From assembly GCF_040436315.1 (NCBI RefSeq), contig NZ_AP031572.1, positions 3,410,001 to 3,474,000 on the forward strand: a stretch of 64,000 nucleotides of DNA. Reading direction: 5' to 3'. The stretch's first letter is position 1. Every line of letters starts with the position of its first letter. Position numbers and translations under genes: made by a program. Below the pieces are notes generated by a model. That model saw only the letters and a list, made by a program, of their open reading frames with translations, made no database searches and was not told the DNA's origin. Shown here piece by piece: positions 1 through 9,876 of the stretch. Source of the stretch: Synechocystis sp. LKSZ1. GTDB lineage: Bacteria > Cyanobacteriota > Cyanobacteriia > Cyanobacteriales > Microcystaceae.

Positions 1-2
1 GT

Positions 3-1106
3 ATTCGCGAGTTTGCTTCTCGGTTTAGGGCCAGCGGTCGCTTTTTTTGGCCAACTTACTACGTCCTAATGTTTAGCCTGATCATAGCCAGTTTAAAGCT
101 TTGGCATCAGCGCCAGGTCGTTGTTCTACTCCTGGTTACCGTGCTAATTCAGTGGCTTGATTTAGGGCCAGTTTACAGCTTCAGTACCCAGTGGATGTAT
201 CCAGGTTACCATCAAAATACTCACGCTTTTATATCTAAGGATTGGCAGGCTTTAAAACAAAATCACCAAAATTTGTTTATTGTACCCAGCTACCAATGTG
301 GCAATCCGCCGGTTTCTTTTCCAGTACTGGAAAGTATTGCGGCTCTGCTGCAATTGAAAACCAATAGTGCCTACTTGGCCCGATATTCTGATCAATCCCT
401 TAAGTGGCATTGTGAGACTCTTCCTCAGGCCGTTGCCCAAGGCAAATTAGAGAAAAATACAGCTTATGTCCTCGATAAGTCTCTGTTCGCCATTGCTAAT
501 CAAATTAATCAGACTCCTGGTCATTCTCATCGCTGTACATTGCTGGATGGACTCATTCTTTGTCAGCAATATCCCCACGGTTCCGAGACCCTCCGACAAA
601 AATTTTGGATAAATGATCCCATTCTATTCACTACAAAGGCCCCCAATTCCGCGCAGTATTTATTAGAGCATTGGTCTGCACCAGAGGAATGGGGAACCTG
701 GACAGAGGGAAAGACAGCTCGTTTACAGTTGCCACTTCATTCCATTCAACCGGTTTTAAAAAGTATTAAACCCACCTCACATAACACTCAAGACTTTTAC
801 CTAGAAGTAGTGGCAGATCCCTTTGTCAACGAGAATCATTTCCGTCTTGTCGTCGATGTTTTGGCCAATCAGCAACCCATCGCTAAATGGCAATACTTTT
901 TTATGGATCGACGGAATTCAGTGCAACGACTCCGCATTCCTAGAAAATTAGTTGCTTCCGGTCAGCCTTTAACCCTTACCTTTCAGATCCATGAACCCGC
1001 GTCGCCGGCCCGGCTAGGCATGGGTGATGACCAGCGACTATTAGGCCTGCAAGTGAAGGGTATTCAGGCCTATGGCACAGAAGCCCTGCCGGTTTCGTCA
1101 GACTAA
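3..1106 (+). CDS. C-terminal part of a membrane protein (DUF6311-like), cut by the window edge
   Basis: The reading frame is open from the left edge, so this is the 3' part of a longer gene and the first ATG (69) is probably internal. The residues before it include FRASGRFFWPTYYVL, which reads smoothly into the following hydrophobic helix (about 15 residues, VVVLLLVTVLIQW). After that comes a roughly 300-residue soluble part without further membrane segments. The GRFFWP-YY motif recalls large multi-membrane proteins of the DUF6311 type, which resemble GT-C glycosyltransferases; that is from memory and not certain. It carries no recognisable catalytic motif in the part seen. It ends about 160 bases before the NblB-like gene on the same strand. 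Confidence 0.6.
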   Translation: MREFASRFRASGRFFWPTYYVLMFSLIIASLKLWHQRQVVVLLLVTVLIQWLDLGPVYSFSTQWMYPGYHQNTHAFISKDWQALKQNHQNLFIVPSYQCGNPPVSFPVLESIAALLQLKTNSAYLARYSDQSLKWHCETLPQAVAQGKLEKNTAYVLDKSLFAIANQINQTPGHSHRCTLLDGLILCQQYPHGSETLRQKFWINDPILFTTKAPNSAQYLLEHWSAPEEWGTWTEGKTARLQLPLHSIQPVLKSIKPTSHNTQDFYLEVVADPFVNENHFRLVVDVLANQQPIAKWQYFFMDRRNSVQRLRIPRKLVASGQPLTLTFQIHEPASPARLGMGDDQRLLGLQVKGIQAYGTEALPVSSD

Positions 1107-1266
1107 TCCTGTGCCCAGGAGAACTAATCCAAGGGGGAGTCAAGGGTTTTTGCCTAACCTGTTTGAGGCATTGGTCTTAGGATGGCCATTGAATAGGAAG
1201 GGCCTTTCCCTTGGTATAGTGCAGAAGAAAGCATAAAAACGCATTATTCAACTTTTTTAATTTCCT

Positions 1267-1935
1267 ATGGCAATACCCCTTAGTGACCTCCAGGCTTTGT
1301 TAGAATCTGAGAATTTTAGTGAACAAATCCGCGGTCTTAATCAGCTTCGTACCCTAGACTCGATCACGGCCTTTCCCCTACTTAAGCCGTTAATTAATCA
1401 TGCCAATGCTCGTATTCGCTATGCGGCCGTAAGCCAATTAGATCCCGTTGGCCAGGCCAATTTAGCAGAGGCCCTGGTGCTCCTGCGCGACCGGTTGTTT
1501 AATGACCCAGAAATTGATGTACAGTCCGCCGCCGCAGATGTGATTGGTGGTCTTAAACTGACAGAGGCCTATCCTGACCTTCAGCAGGCCTACGAACAGA
1601 CCTCCGAGTGGCTTTTGCAGATGAGTATTGTGGCTACCTTGGGGGAAATGGGGGATGCGAGGGGTTTTGATCTGCTCCAGGTGGCCCTGCGTTCCGACAA
1701 TAGCTTGATCCGCACCGCCGCTATTAGTGCCCTCGGCGAGTTAGGACAACCCGAGGCCCTGCCCCTACTCACGCCCTTGGTGACGGATGAAGATTGGCAA
1801 GTGCGTTACCGTTTGGCCCTGGCTCTGGGACAGTTAGGAGGAGCCGAAGCCCGGCCTGTCTTGGAACAACTGGCCCAGGATGCGACGGAACAGGTAGCCA
1901 GCACGGCCCAGCAGGCCCTGAGTCAGTTAGGCTAA
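1267..1935 (+). CDS. nblB: HEAT-repeat protein, phycobilisome degradation protein NblB-like
   Basis: 222 residues made almost entirely of HEAT-like alpha-helical repeats (for example residues 100-130, 130-165 and 165-195, with the recurring pattern A-x-x-A-L-G-x-L-G). The family includes the phycobilin lyase subunits CpcE/PecE and NblB, which is needed for phycobilisome breakdown under nutrient starvation. The length (about 220) and the lack of lyase partner genes favour NblB over a CpcE-type lyase. The start ATG is preceded by an A/T-rich stretch and the hexamer TATAGT at 1215-1220 could be a -10 element. It converges with glmM and the two stops overlap by 9 bases. A generic HEAT-repeat protein remains possible. 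Confidence 0.65.
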   Translation: MAIPLSDLQALLESENFSEQIRGLNQLRTLDSITAFPLLKPLINHANARIRYAAVSQLDPVGQANLAEALVLLRDRLFNDPEIDVQSAAADVIGGLKLTEAYPDLQQAYEQTSEWLLQMSIVATLGEMGDARGFDLLQVALRSDNSLIRTAAISALGELGQPEALPLLTPLVTDEDWQVRYRLALALGQLGGAEARPVLEQLAQDATEQVASTAQQALSQLG

Positions 1936-3369
1936 ATTCGCCTGCACCACCGTTAGTAATTGCTCAGTCCAATGGGCTGCCATTTGGGGACAAGCGGCTT
2001 CCACCATGACGCGAATCACTGGTTCTGTCCCGGAGGCCCGGACGAGGATGCGGCCCTCTTGGCCCATGGCCTGTTCTGCACGGGCAATGGCTCCTTGAAT
2101 CGTGGCATTCGTATGCCATTGCAGGCGACGTTCCCGATGCTCGACCCGGACATTGCGCAGAATTTGGGGATAAGGCTGGAAGCTTTCTGCTAATAATTCT
2201 GTTAGGGAGAGGCCCGATTGTTTGACTAGGGCCGTTAGGTGCAGGGCCGCCTGGACGCCATCGCCGGAAACACTGTGGTGATGGCAGAGAATATGGCCGG
2301 ATTGTTCTCCCCCCAGCATGGCCCCGGTGTCCCACATCTGGGCCTGGACGTGCTGATCGCCGACGGCAGTGCGAAGCAATTTACCGCCAAGTTTTTCCCA
2401 GGCTCGTTCAAAGGCCAGGTTAGCCATCACCGTTCCCACAATTAAATCATTGGGCAGGGCCTGGCGGGCTTTAAGGGTTTTGCCCCAAAGGTAAAGGATG
2501 TAGTCGCCATCGACGGTTTTCCCCTGGGCATCGACGGCCATCACCCGATCCGCATCGCCATCAAAGGCAAAACCCAGGTCAGCCTCATAATCACAGACGG
2601 CCTGACGTAAACGCTCTAGGTGCGTGGAACCACAGTTTACATTAATTTGATCGCCATCGGCCTGGTCATGGAGACAAATAACCTCGCCCCCCAGGGCCTT
2701 AAAGACCGCAGGGCCGACCTGAACCGAAGCGCCCCAGGCTAAATCCAGGACAATTTTTAGTCCTCGGAAATCCAACGGCTGGGGTAAACTTTCTAGTAAA
2801 AATTGCTGATACGCTTGGGTTAGCTGGGGATTGTGCTGATGTTTCCCCCACTGGGCCGCCGTGGTATTGACCCGTTTTTCCCCCCGCAGTAGGGCCTCAA
2901 TTTCCTGGGTGTCACTTTTATTGAGCTTCAGGCCCTCTTGATTGAAAAATTTAATGCCATTGTCCTCTGGGGGATTATGGCTTGCTGAAATCATGATGCC
3001 ACCGATAGCCGGGGTGGTTCGGGTCAAATAGGCCACACAGGGTGTGGGACAGAGGCCCAATTGCCAAACTTCTAGCCCTGCCGCCGTTAAGCCTGCGGTG
3101 ATGGCCATGGCGAGCATGTCGCTGGAATTGCGAGAGTCTTGGCCAATAATGACCGGCCCTGTCTGAGCACAGCGGGCTTTGAAAACCTGAGCGGCCCAAA
3201 AACCGAGATTGAGCACAAAGGGAGCCGTTAATAATTCACCAGCCTTACCCCGAATGCCATCCGTTCCGAACAAAGGCGATTTCGGTAACGCCAACCCCGT
3301 CGGGCCCAAGGCCCTGAATTCAGACGCTAGAGAACGTTCATCTTGACTCAACCGCACCGAGGCAACCAT
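1927..3369 (-). CDS. glmM: Phosphoglucosamine mutase GlmM
   Basis: Converts glucosamine-6-phosphate to glucosamine-1-phosphate for UDP-GlcNAc, hence peptidoglycan and LPS synthesis; cytoplasmic. 480 residues with the family landmarks: [10 protein letters not shown] near residue 32, the phosphoserine loop SASHNP, the metal loop DGDADR and the phosphate-binding ASGTEP near the C-terminus. The roughly 30-residue leader before the FGTDGIRG motif is longer than in E. coli; such leaders occur in cyanobacterial GlmM as I remember them, so I keep the first ATG. Convergent with the NblB-like gene. Confidence 0.95.
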   Translation of the reverse strand: MVASVRLSQDERSLASEFRALGPTGLALPKSPLFGTDGIRGKAGELLTAPFVLNLGFWAAQVFKARCAQTGPVIIGQDSRNSSDMLAMAITAGLTAAGLEVWQLGLCPTPCVAYLTRTTPAIGGIMISASHNPPEDNGIKFFNQEGLKLNKSDTQEIEALLRGEKRVNTTAAQWGKHQHNPQLTQAYQQFLLESLPQPLDFRGLKIVLDLAWGASVQVGPAVFKALGGEVICLHDQADGDQINVNCGSTHLERLRQAVCDYEADLGFAFDGDADRVMAVDAQGKTVDGDYILYLWGKTLKARQALPNDLIVGTVMANLAFERAWEKLGGKLLRTAVGDQHVQAQMWDTGAMLGGEQSGHILCHHHSVSGDGVQAALHLTALVKQSGLSLTELLAESFQPYPQILRNVRVEHRERRLQWHTNATIQGAIARAEQAMGQEGRILVRASGTEPVIRVMVEAACPQMAAHWTEQLLTVVQANLA

Positions 3370-3447
3370 AGCCTATCCTCACACGACACCCAAAAACTAT
3401 AACTTAACTAAGGCCTAGATTCATTTCTACCCCAAAAAGTTGCCGGC

Positions 3448-3744
3448 TTATAAACCCAAGACCTCTAAACGCTGGGCCATCACTGCCCAGGGAATACCTT
3501 GTTCTAGATATTGGGGGGCCTGGGGTTGGTAGGGGGCCTGGAGCCGGTCAAGGCTCAAAATGGGTTCCTCTGCCGTCAGCAGAGGCAGGTCAGGGTCGGG
3601 AACTGTCCCTTGGGTGAGGGAACTGGAAAATCCCTTAAATACCAACAAACAGTCCTCGCTGCTGGCTCGCTGGGCCCATACCTGCAAAATTTCCTGGGGA
3701 TAACGGAGGCTATAGGCCTCCAATCGTTGTAGGGGAAGAACCAT
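3448..3744 (-). CDS. Small conserved cyanobacterial protein of unknown function
   Basis: 98 residues from ATG 3744; a GTG directly before it (3747) overlaps the stop of the upstream gene as TAGTG, so either start implies translational coupling. It has no membrane segment or signal peptide. It contains a proline-rich middle (PDPDLPLLTAEEP) and a hydrophobic start. It resembles a small uncharacterised family shared with chloroplast-bearing plants (possibly DUF7734), from memory only. It is coupled to the DUF3177 membrane protein, which suggests a joint role. Confidence 0.6.
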   Translation of the reverse strand: MVLPLQRLEAYSLRYPQEILQVWAQRASSEDCLLVFKGFSSSLTQGTVPDPDLPLLTAEEPILSLDRLQAPYQPQAPQYLEQGIPWAVMAQRLEVLGL

Positions 3745-3746
3745 CA

Positions 3747-4340
3747 CTATTGCTCTAGGGCCGAACGTCCCTGACGGGCCAAACGAATAATTAGGAAATA
3801 GAGGAAGTAGAGACTATAAATAATCAGACCGACTATTCCCAAAAAGCCCAAAAATCCCGGCGTAGCATTAGCGTGGAATAGTTCCTTGTAGCGCCAGGCT
3901 GGGGGTAACCAGACCTGACAAAACTCAGAGGCCATGGTTTCGGTGCTAAAGGTACAGGACAGGAAGGGAATAAAGGCAATCACTCCAAAGCTGCAGTAAA
4001 TCGTAATTGCCCAGCGCCAGGAAGTTGTGAGCAATTTCAGGCCAGAAGCCGGTAGATCCTTAATCTCATCGTTGAGATCAACCCAAAACCATAGGGAAAT
4101 CGGGATTAGTAAACGAGCTAGAAAGCTGGTCACATAGCCAGCAGTCCACCCTGGAATGAAGAGATAGAGAGAAATCATCAACAAACTGGCCACGCGCCAA
4201 TAGATTAGTAGGAGGCGATGGATTGCTTCCGACTGTTTAACCAGCGACCAGACCAATAGGACTAAAGGAATAATTACCGTAAAAATAAACGCCAGACGGT
4301 AATCAAGCCAGACTAACGGCTGGAACCAAAGATTTTCCAT
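3747..4340 (-). CDS. DUF3177 family membrane protein
   Basis: 197 residues with about five transmembrane helices (near residues 17-35, 45-65, 70-90, 110-130 and 165-190). The start chosen is the ATG giving MENLWFQPLVWLDYR; an in-frame upstream start (4388) would add 16 residues without hydrophobic character. The aromatic N-terminus and the LIPISLWFWVDL segment match the cyanobacterial DUF3177 family as I recall it. Function unknown. Its stop overlaps the start region of the next small gene. Confidence 0.7.
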   Translation of the reverse strand: MENLWFQPLVWLDYRLAFIFTVIIPLVLLVWSLVKQSEAIHRLLLIYWRVASLLMISLYLFIPGWTAGYVTSFLARLLIPISLWFWVDLNDEIKDLPASGLKLLTTSWRWAITIYCSFGVIAFIPFLSCTFSTETMASEFCQVWLPPAWRYKELFHANATPGFLGFLGIVGLIIYSLYFLYFLIIRLARQGRSALEQ

Positions 4341-4472
4341 AGCATTGATTGCAGGATGAGTAGGCAATTGCCCAGGGCCAAGCACCAAAAAGCAGTGATG
4401 AGCCCGGGCCAGACTGTCACTGCTTTCACCAAGGCCTAAAGCCGTTGGTCAAGAAATTGTAGGGAAAGGACA

Positions 4473-4697
4473 TTAGTCATCGTAAAGACGACATTCAGCG
4501 GCATCGGGATTATCCGCGCAATACTTTTCAAAGGAGGTCTGTTCAGGATGGCTCTGTTGTTGGTGTGAGGCTTCTGCTTGCAACTCTTCAACGGCATCCC
4601 AAGCCGCTGCACATTCTGCACTGGTGGCACCATCGGTTCCACAGACTTGTCTAGCATTGGCTAGCTCTTGCTCAATTTTTTCTTGGATATTGCTCAT
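4473..4697 (-). CDS. cp12: CP12, Calvin cycle redox regulator
   Basis: Intrinsically disordered linker protein that, when oxidised in the dark, ties GAPDH and phosphoribulokinase into an inactive complex. 74 residues from ATG 4697, the usual length. Two cysteine pairs are present, C19/C29 and C60/C69, with the AWDAVEEL core (residues 32-39) and the acidic C-terminal tail AAECRLYDD that enters the GAPDH active site. A longer reading frame starts at 4814 but the extra 39 residues are not CP12-like. Divergent from trpS. Confidence 0.93.
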   Translation of the reverse strand: MSNIQEKIEQELANARQVCGTDGATSAECAAAWDAVEELQAEASHQQQSHPEQTSFEKYCADNPDAAECRLYDD

Positions 4698-4882
4698 AGA
4701 CCTATTAATTGTCTCAAGTTTATAAACAGCACGAAGCTTACTCATCCTAGCGAATTTACTTCCCTTTGGGTAGAAAATAGCTCCATCCGCCGAGAGCATA
4801 GCCATTGGGCCCAAAGCTGGGCATAATTTGACATAGTAACGCCGTTTTGTTCCAAACTATTTTATTCGTCAAGCATCAAGGC

Positions 4883-5893
4883 ATGGCTAAGCAACGCATC
4901 CTATCGGGGGTTCAGCCCACCGGTAATCTCCACCTCGGCAACTACCTGGGGGCAATTTGTAATTGGGTCGCCCATCAGCAAGACTACGATAACTTTTTTT
5001 GTGTGGTGGATCTCCATGCCATTACCGTGCCCCACAATCCCCAGAGTCTGGCCCAGGATACGGAAACCATTGCTGCTCTTTACTTGGCCTGTGGCATTGA
5101 CCTAGCCTACGCCACTATTTTTGTTCAATCCCATGTTGCGGCCCATAGCGAATTAGCCTGGCTCCTCAACTGCGTTACCCCCCTCAATTGGCTCGAACGC
5201 ATGATCCAGTTTAAAGAAAAAGCGATTAAACAGGGGGAAAATGTCAGCGTGGGCCTGTTAGATTACCCGGTTTTAATGGCAGCGGATATTTTGCTCTACG
5301 ATGCCGATAAAGTGCCGGTGGGAGAAGACCAGAAACAACACCTGGAATTAACCCGAGATATTGTGATTCGGATTAACGACAAATTTGGGCAGCCGGATCG
5401 TCCTGTGCTTAAACTGCCTGACCCATTAATTCGCAAGGAAGGGGCCCGAGTGATGAGTCTCACGGATGGGACAAAGAAAATGTCTAAATCCGATGAATCA
5501 GAACTTAGTCGGATCAACCTACTCGATCCACCCGAGGTAATCCAGAAAAAAATCAAAAAGTGCAAAACCGATCCCATCAAGGGCCTGTGGTTTGATGATC
5601 CCGAACGGCCGGAATGTCATAATTTACTGACGCTGTATACCTTGCTGTCGGGCCAAACCAAAGAAGCCGTGGCCCAGGAGTGCCAGACCATGGGCTGGGG
5701 CCAATTCAAACCCTTGCTCACAGAAGCTACTATTGCAGCCCTGGCCCCGATTCAGAATAAATACCAGCACCTGATGGCCGATAAGACCTATTTAGAAACT
5801 GTTCTGCGGCAGGGTAACCAGAAGGCCGCTGGGGTAGCCAACCAAACCCTGGAGCGAGTCCGCGCCGCCTTAGGCTATCTCCCCAAACTCTAA
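4883..5893 (+). CDS. trpS: Tryptophan--tRNA ligase
   Basis: Charges tRNA-Trp. 336 residues from ATG 4883, which gives the conserved MAKQRILSGVQPTGNLHLGN start; the upstream in-frame start at 4847 would add 12 unconserved residues. The class I signatures are the HLGN form of HIGH near residue 17 and KMSKS in the second half. A TTGACA at 4828-4833 might be the -35 of its promoter, but I see no good -10 at standard spacing. The only tRNA-Trp seen lies 1.5 kb downstream. Confidence 0.95.
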   Translation: MAKQRILSGVQPTGNLHLGNYLGAICNWVAHQQDYDNFFCVVDLHAITVPHNPQSLAQDTETIAALYLACGIDLAYATIFVQSHVAAHSELAWLLNCVTPLNWLERMIQFKEKAIKQGENVSVGLLDYPVLMAADILLYDADKVPVGEDQKQHLELTRDIVIRINDKFGQPDRPVLKLPDPLIRKEGARVMSLTDGTKKMSKSDESELSRINLLDPPEVIQKKIKKCKTDPIKGLWFDDPERPECHNLLTLYTLLSGQTKEAVAQECQTMGWGQFKPLLTEATIAALAPIQNKYQHLMADKTYLETVLRQGNQKAAGVANQTLERVRAALGYLPKL

Positions 5894-5928
5894 GCCTTGT
5901 CGCTTCTCTGCGCCTTTTTTCTTCACCT

Positions 5929-6849
5929 ATGCCCACTCGACTCCAGCAAGCTGCCCAGAACCAAGATTTTCTGATTACGGCGGAGGTTACGCCTCCCAAG
6001 GGAGGAGACCCCCAACGTATGCTCTCTGTGGCCCAGACCCTCCGGGGTCGAGTCCATGCTATTAATGTCACCGATGGCAGTCGGGCCGTTCTCAGAATGT
6101 CGTCCCTAGCCGCCTGTTTAATTCTGCAAAATCAGGGCCTAGAAACTGTTTGCCAAATGACCTGCCGGGATCGTAACCTCATTGCGCTCCAGGCCGATCT
6201 GATGGGGGCCCAAGCCCTTGGTCTCCACAATATCTTGGCCCTGACGGGCGACCCGATTAAAGCAGGCGATCATCCCCAGGCCAGGGCCGTTTATAATCTT
6301 GAATCCGTCCGGCTCCTGCAGCTGATTCAATCCCTCAACCAAGGTGTTGATGCCAACCAGGCCCCTCTAACGGACGGGGCCTTAACCCTATTTGCTGGGG
6401 CCGCCGTTGACCCCCAATCCAAAAGCTGGTCTGGCCTGCAGCGACGCTTTGAGCAAAAACTCCAAGCCGGGGCCCAGTTCTTCCAAAGCCAGTTGATTAC
6501 GGATTTTGAGCGTCTAGATAAATTTATGACCCAGGTAGTCGGTGGCAGTCATAAACCGATTTTGGCGGGGATTTTTCTGCTGAAATCAGCCAAAAACGCT
6601 CATTTTATCAACCGAAATGTACCTGGGGTCGAGATTCCCGAACACTTGATTCAACGCTTGGCCAAGGCCGCTGACCCGCTCCAGGAAGGGGTTCAGATCG
6701 CGGCAGAACAGGTACAACTGGCCCGGCAACTCTGCCAAGGGGTTCATTTGATGGCGGTGAAACGGGAAGATTTAATTCCGCAAATCCTCGATTTGGCGGG
6801 CATCGCCCCCCTGGATTTTCCGTCAGATCTCGGCGAGGGCCTTCCCTAA
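5929..6849 (+). CDS. Methylenetetrahydrofolate reductase-like protein
   Basis: 306 residues with the MetF TIM-barrel pattern: ITAEVTPPKGGD at the N-terminus (catalytic glutamate in the E-x-x-P-P segment), INVTDGSRA, DRNLIALQADLMGAQALG, ILALTGDP, and the late PILAGIFLL strand. MetF makes 5-methyl-THF for methionine synthesis. This looks like the cyanobacterial/actinobacterial type without the regulatory domain of eukaryotic enzymes, and could act with another electron donor. It follows trpS by 35 bases. Confidence 0.85.
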   Translation: MPTRLQQAAQNQDFLITAEVTPPKGGDPQRMLSVAQTLRGRVHAINVTDGSRAVLRMSSLAACLILQNQGLETVCQMTCRDRNLIALQADLMGAQALGLHNILALTGDPIKAGDHPQARAVYNLESVRLLQLIQSLNQGVDANQAPLTDGALTLFAGAAVDPQSKSWSGLQRRFEQKLQAGAQFFQSQLITDFERLDKFMTQVVGGSHKPILAGIFLLKSAKNAHFINRNVPGVEIPEHLIQRLAKAADPLQEGVQIAAEQVQLARQLCQGVHLMAVKREDLIPQILDLAGIAPLDFPSDLGEGLP

Positions 6850-6897
6850 ATCCGTTTGTGTGGGCTATGATGATGAATTGTGAGTTTTTATACTGTG

Positions 6898-7260
6898 ATG
6901 AACGCCCAAGCAATCATTAACTCCATTGAAGCAGAGTTCTTGAAAACAGACCTGCCCACCATTCACGTCGGCGATACCGTTAAAGTCGGTGTCAAAATCG
7001 TGGAAGGTGGAAAAGAGCGAATCCAGCCCTACGAAGGCACCGTTATTGCCATGCGTAACGGCGGCATCAACGAAACCATTACTGTTAGACGAGTTTTTCA
7101 AGGCGTCGGCGTTGAGCGGGTCTTCTTGCTCCACTCTCCCCGCATTGCCAACATCAAAATTCTACGTCGGGGTAAGGTACGTCGGGCTAAGCTTTACTAT
7201 CTTCGTGACCGGGTTGGTAAAGCGACTCGCATTCAACAGCGTTTCGACCGTGCTCTCTAG
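6898..7260 (+). CDS. rplS: 50S ribosomal protein L19
   Basis: 120 residues from ATG 6898 ([16 protein letters not shown]). The core [28 protein letters not shown] and the C-terminal [15 protein letters not shown] are typical of L19. A GTG at 6880 would add six residues without support. First gene of the rplS-trnW-secE-nusG-rplK-rplA-rplJ-rplL group. Confidence 0.97.
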   Translation: MNAQAIINSIEAEFLKTDLPTIHVGDTVKVGVKIVEGGKERIQPYEGTVIAMRNGGINETITVRRVFQGVGVERVFLLHSPRIANIKILRRGKVRRAKLYYLRDRVGKATRIQQRFDRAL

Positions 7261-7355
7261 GAAAAAACGCCTAGATCTGTGGGTAAATTGGTGTCAAACT
7301 ACAGTATGATGGTTCAGAGAAAGAAAGCTCTTCTTAATCTTTCCGTCTAGACTAT

Positions 7356-7428
7356 GCGTCCTTAGTTCAGTTGGTAGAACGCAGGTCTCCAAAACCTGAT
7401 GTCGGGGGTTCAAGTCCTCCAGGGCGCG
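7356..7428 (+). tRNA. trnW: tRNA-Trp (CCA)
   Basis: Cloverleaf of 73 nt: acceptor arms GCGTCCT and AGGGCGC with a T-G pair, discriminator G, D-arm with TTGGTA, anticodon stem CAGGT/ACCTG around the loop CTCCAAA (anticodon CCA), and T-arm with GGTTCAAGTCC. No encoded CCA tail. It sits between rplS and secE, the usual cyanobacterial position. Confidence 0.96.
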
Positions 7429-7528
7429 TTGACAAACCAAACCCTACGGTTAGGCACTTACCAAGCAAATTGCTACCCGGTAAGTAATCGGTTTTCCTCG
7501 ATGACTTTATTGGTAAAAGGGTAATACA

Positions 7529-7774
7529 GTGGCCAAACAAGAAGCAACCAAACCAGATAGCTTAGAAGCAAACCTTGCCAGAGCAGATAATGCTCGTCGT
7601 AACTTTGTCACTGAGACAAAGGAAGAATTGGCGAAGGTTGTATGGCCCTCTCGTCAACAGCTCATTAGTGAATCTGTCGCGGTGATTCTAATGGTAACCC
7701 TCGTCGCAACGACTATCTACCTGGTAGATAACTTTTTTGGCTGGGTAACCCGACAACCATTTCTGTTTGGTTGA
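7529..7774 (+). CDS. secE: Preprotein translocase subunit SecE
   Basis: 81 residues, starting at GTG 7529. SecE clamps the SecYEG channel in the plasma and thylakoid membranes. Shows the motif FVTETKEELAKVVWPSRQQLISES followed by a single C-terminal transmembrane helix (AVILMVTLVATTIYLV). Short N-terminal extension rich in charged residues. Directly ahead of nusG, as usual. Confidence 0.95.
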   Translation: MAKQEATKPDSLEANLARADNARRNFVTETKEELAKVVWPSRQQLISESVAVILMVTLVATTIYLVDNFFGWVTRQPFLFG

Positions 7775-7810
7775 GCATAGCTTCCGTTTGAAGCCCTTAA
7801 ACATATCGCA

Positions 7811-8434
7811 ATGAGTTTTGCTGACGAATCCTCTCCCACCCTCACCCCTGAAGTCCAGGTCGGAACCTCCCGTTCCGCTCGCTGGTATGCCGTGCAAGTG
7901 GCTTCAGGATGTGAAAAACGAGTTAAAGCCAGTTTGGAACAGCGCATCCACACCCTCGATGTGGCTGACCGAATTTTGCAGATTGAAATTCCGAAAACCC
8001 CGACGATCAAAATCCGCAAGGATGGTTCTCGCCAGCATGGAGAGGAAAAAGTCTTTCCAGGCTATATTCTGATTCGGATGGTCATGGATGACAATGCTTG
8101 GCAGGTGGTTAAAAACACCCCCCACGTCATCAACTTTGTCGGTTCGGAACAAAAGCGTCGCTACGGCCGGGGTCGGGGCCACGTCAATCCGGTTCCCTTG
8201 AACCTGGGTGAAGTAGAACGCATCTTTAAGCAATCGGAAGACCAAGAGCCGTTAATTAAGGTCGAGATGCAAATCGGCGATCAGATTACGGTACTCTCCG
8301 GGCCTTTCAAGGATTTTCAAGGGGAAGTCATCGAAGTCAGCCCCGAGAGAAGCAAGCTTAAAGCTCTCCTCTCCATTTTTGGCCGGGATACGCCGGTGGA
8401 ATTGGAGTTTAATCAAGTGGAAAAACAAAACTAA
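7811..8434 (+). CDS. nusG: Transcription termination/antitermination protein NusG
   Basis: 207 residues. The NGN domain (RWYAVQVASGCEKRVKASLEQR) and the C-terminal KOW domain (GDQITVLSGPFKDFQGEVIEVSPERSKLKALLSIFGRDTPVELEF) are both complete. Binds RNA polymerase and modulates pausing, termination and ribosome coupling. 36 bases after secE, 15 before rplK. Confidence 0.97.
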   Translation: MSFADESSPTLTPEVQVGTSRSARWYAVQVASGCEKRVKASLEQRIHTLDVADRILQIEIPKTPTIKIRKDGSRQHGEEKVFPGYILIRMVMDDNAWQVVKNTPHVINFVGSEQKRRYGRGRGHVNPVPLNLGEVERIFKQSEDQEPLIKVEMQIGDQITVLSGPFKDFQGEVIEVSPERSKLKALLSIFGRDTPVELEFNQVEKQN

Positions 8435-8449
8435 GTTTATTTTTAAGCA

Positions 8450-8875
8450 ATGGCAAAGAAAGTCGTCGCTCTGATTAAGTTGGCCCTGCCCGCGGGCAAG
8501 GCGAACCCAGCCCCTCCGGTTGGGCCTGCCCTAGGTCAACACGGGGTCAACATCATGGCCTTTTGTAAGGAATATAATGCCAAAACCGCCGACCAAGCGG
8601 GCATGATTATTCCGGTAGAAATTTCTGTCTTTGAAGACCGGAGTTTCACCTTTGTTCTCAAAACACCGCCCGCATCGGTACTCATTCGCAAGGCGGCTGG
8701 CATTGAGAAAGGGTCGAATACCCCCAATAAAACCAAGGTTGCGGCCATTTCCCGAGACCAATTACGGGACATTGCCCAAACCAAAATGCCCGACCTCAAT
8801 GCCAACGACATTGAAGCGGCCATGAGAATTGTGGAAGGCACCGCTCGCAATATGGGCGTGACTATCAAGGATTAA
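8450..8875 (+). CDS. rplK: 50S ribosomal protein L11
   Basis: 141 residues, standard length. Starts [29 protein letters not shown] and contains the proline-rich [12 protein letters not shown] linker and the C-terminal RNA-binding domain ending in RNMGVTI. Part of the GTPase-associated centre and the stringent-response sensor region. Confidence 0.98.
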   Translation: MAKKVVALIKLALPAGKANPAPPVGPALGQHGVNIMAFCKEYNAKTADQAGMIIPVEISVFEDRSFTFVLKTPPASVLIRKAAGIEKGSNTPNKTKVAAISRDQLRDIAQTKMPDLNANDIEAAMRIVEGTARNMGVTIKD

Positions 8876-8940
8876 GATCCCTACCTATTTAACCGGGGAG
8901 AAGAGCATTCTTCGTTTGCACCCAAGGAGTTTACAACACC

Positions 8941-9657
8941 ATGTCCAAGAAAACCTCTAAGCGCCTAAGCGCCGTCCTAGAGAAGGTCGATAAAAATACG
9001 GCCTACGAACCCCTCACGGCGATGCAGCTCCTCAAGGAAACCGCCACCGCCAAGTTTGATGAATCCGTCGAGGCCCATATTCGCCTAGGAATTGATCCCA
9101 AATACACCGACCAACAAATCCGGACAACCGTCTCTCTGCCTAAGGGAACTGGATTGACGGTGCGAGTCGCCGTCATTGCCCGTGGAGAAAAGGTCAAAGA
9201 AGCCAACGATGCCGGGGCCGACCTCTGCGGTTCAGAAGAATTAATTGACGAAATTCAGGGCGGCATGATGGACTTTGATGTACTGATTGCCACCCCCGAT
9301 ATGATGCCGAAAATCGCCAAGTTAGGGAAACTGCTAGGCCCTCGGGGCCTAATGCCGTCACCCAAGGGCGGTACGGTAACCACCAACCTGGTCGAGGCTA
9401 TTGCGGAATTTAAGGCCGGGAAATTGGAATTCCGGGCCGACCGAACGGGGATTGTTCATGTTATGTTTGGTAAGGCATCTTTTTCTGCCGAAGATTTGTT
9501 GACCAATCTCAAAGCGTTACAAGAAACCATTGACCGCAACCGTCCCTCTGGGGCCAAGGGTCGATTCTGGCGGACAGTATTTGTCGCTGCCTCCATGGGC
9601 CCTTCTATTCAAGTCGATATCAATGCCTTGCGTGATCTTAAACTAGCAGAAAACTAG
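8941..9657 (+). CDS. rplA: 50S ribosomal protein L1
   Basis: 238 residues with [38 protein letters not shown] and the C-terminal [13 protein letters not shown]. Builds the L1 stalk; in many bacteria it also represses its own operon. A clean Shine-Dalgarno (AAGGAG) lies about 10 bases before the ATG. Confidence 0.98.
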   Translation: MSKKTSKRLSAVLEKVDKNTAYEPLTAMQLLKETATAKFDESVEAHIRLGIDPKYTDQQIRTTVSLPKGTGLTVRVAVIARGEKVKEANDAGADLCGSEELIDEIQGGMMDFDVLIATPDMMPKIAKLGKLLGPRGLMPSPKGGTVTTNLVEAIAEFKAGKLEFRADRTGIVHVMFGKASFSAEDLLTNLKALQETIDRNRPSGAKGRFWRTVFVAASMGPSIQVDINALRDLKLAEN

Positions 9658-9876
9658 TCAGACCATTCAAACCCATATTGGCTATTACCGATGACAGCAG
9701 GGGCTACTGCTTAATTAGCCTGCCGAGGTTGGAGCCTGAAGGGGTATCAGGAACGAGCAGAGAACTTTACCGGTTTTTTTCTCGGCCTTACCCTCTCTTC
9801 AGCCCCGGCGATCGCCCAGGGGCTTTGTTGTGTGTCAACGTCTGTTCAACCCTAACCCTAAGGAGGTGCAACCCGG
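9658..9876 (+). promoter_or_regulatory. rplJ leader with hairpin (putative L10 autoregulation or attenuation region)
   Basis: The 219 bases between rplA and rplJ have no gene. They contain a strong hairpin, AGCCCC at 9801-9806 with GGGGCT at 9819-9824, whose interior is the palindrome GGCGATCGCC holding the only HIP1 octamer I noticed (9808-9815), followed by a T-rich TTTGTTGTGTG run. This is where bacteria normally carry the L10 leader that binds the L10-L7/L12 complex, or a partial attenuator. A TAAGGAGGT ribosome site lies just before the rplJ ATG. The class of leader is inferred from position; I did not match a consensus. Confidence 0.4.

Noticed and set aside
1-69. A frame ending in TAA at 67-69 just before the ATG at 69
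   Set aside because: The frame of the 69-1106 gene is itself open to the left edge and its translation there (FRASGRFFWPTYYVL) is more protein-like, so the gene simply runs in from outside.
4828-4833. TTGACA before trpS as a promoter -35
   Set aside because: No acceptable -10 hexamer at 16-18 bases.
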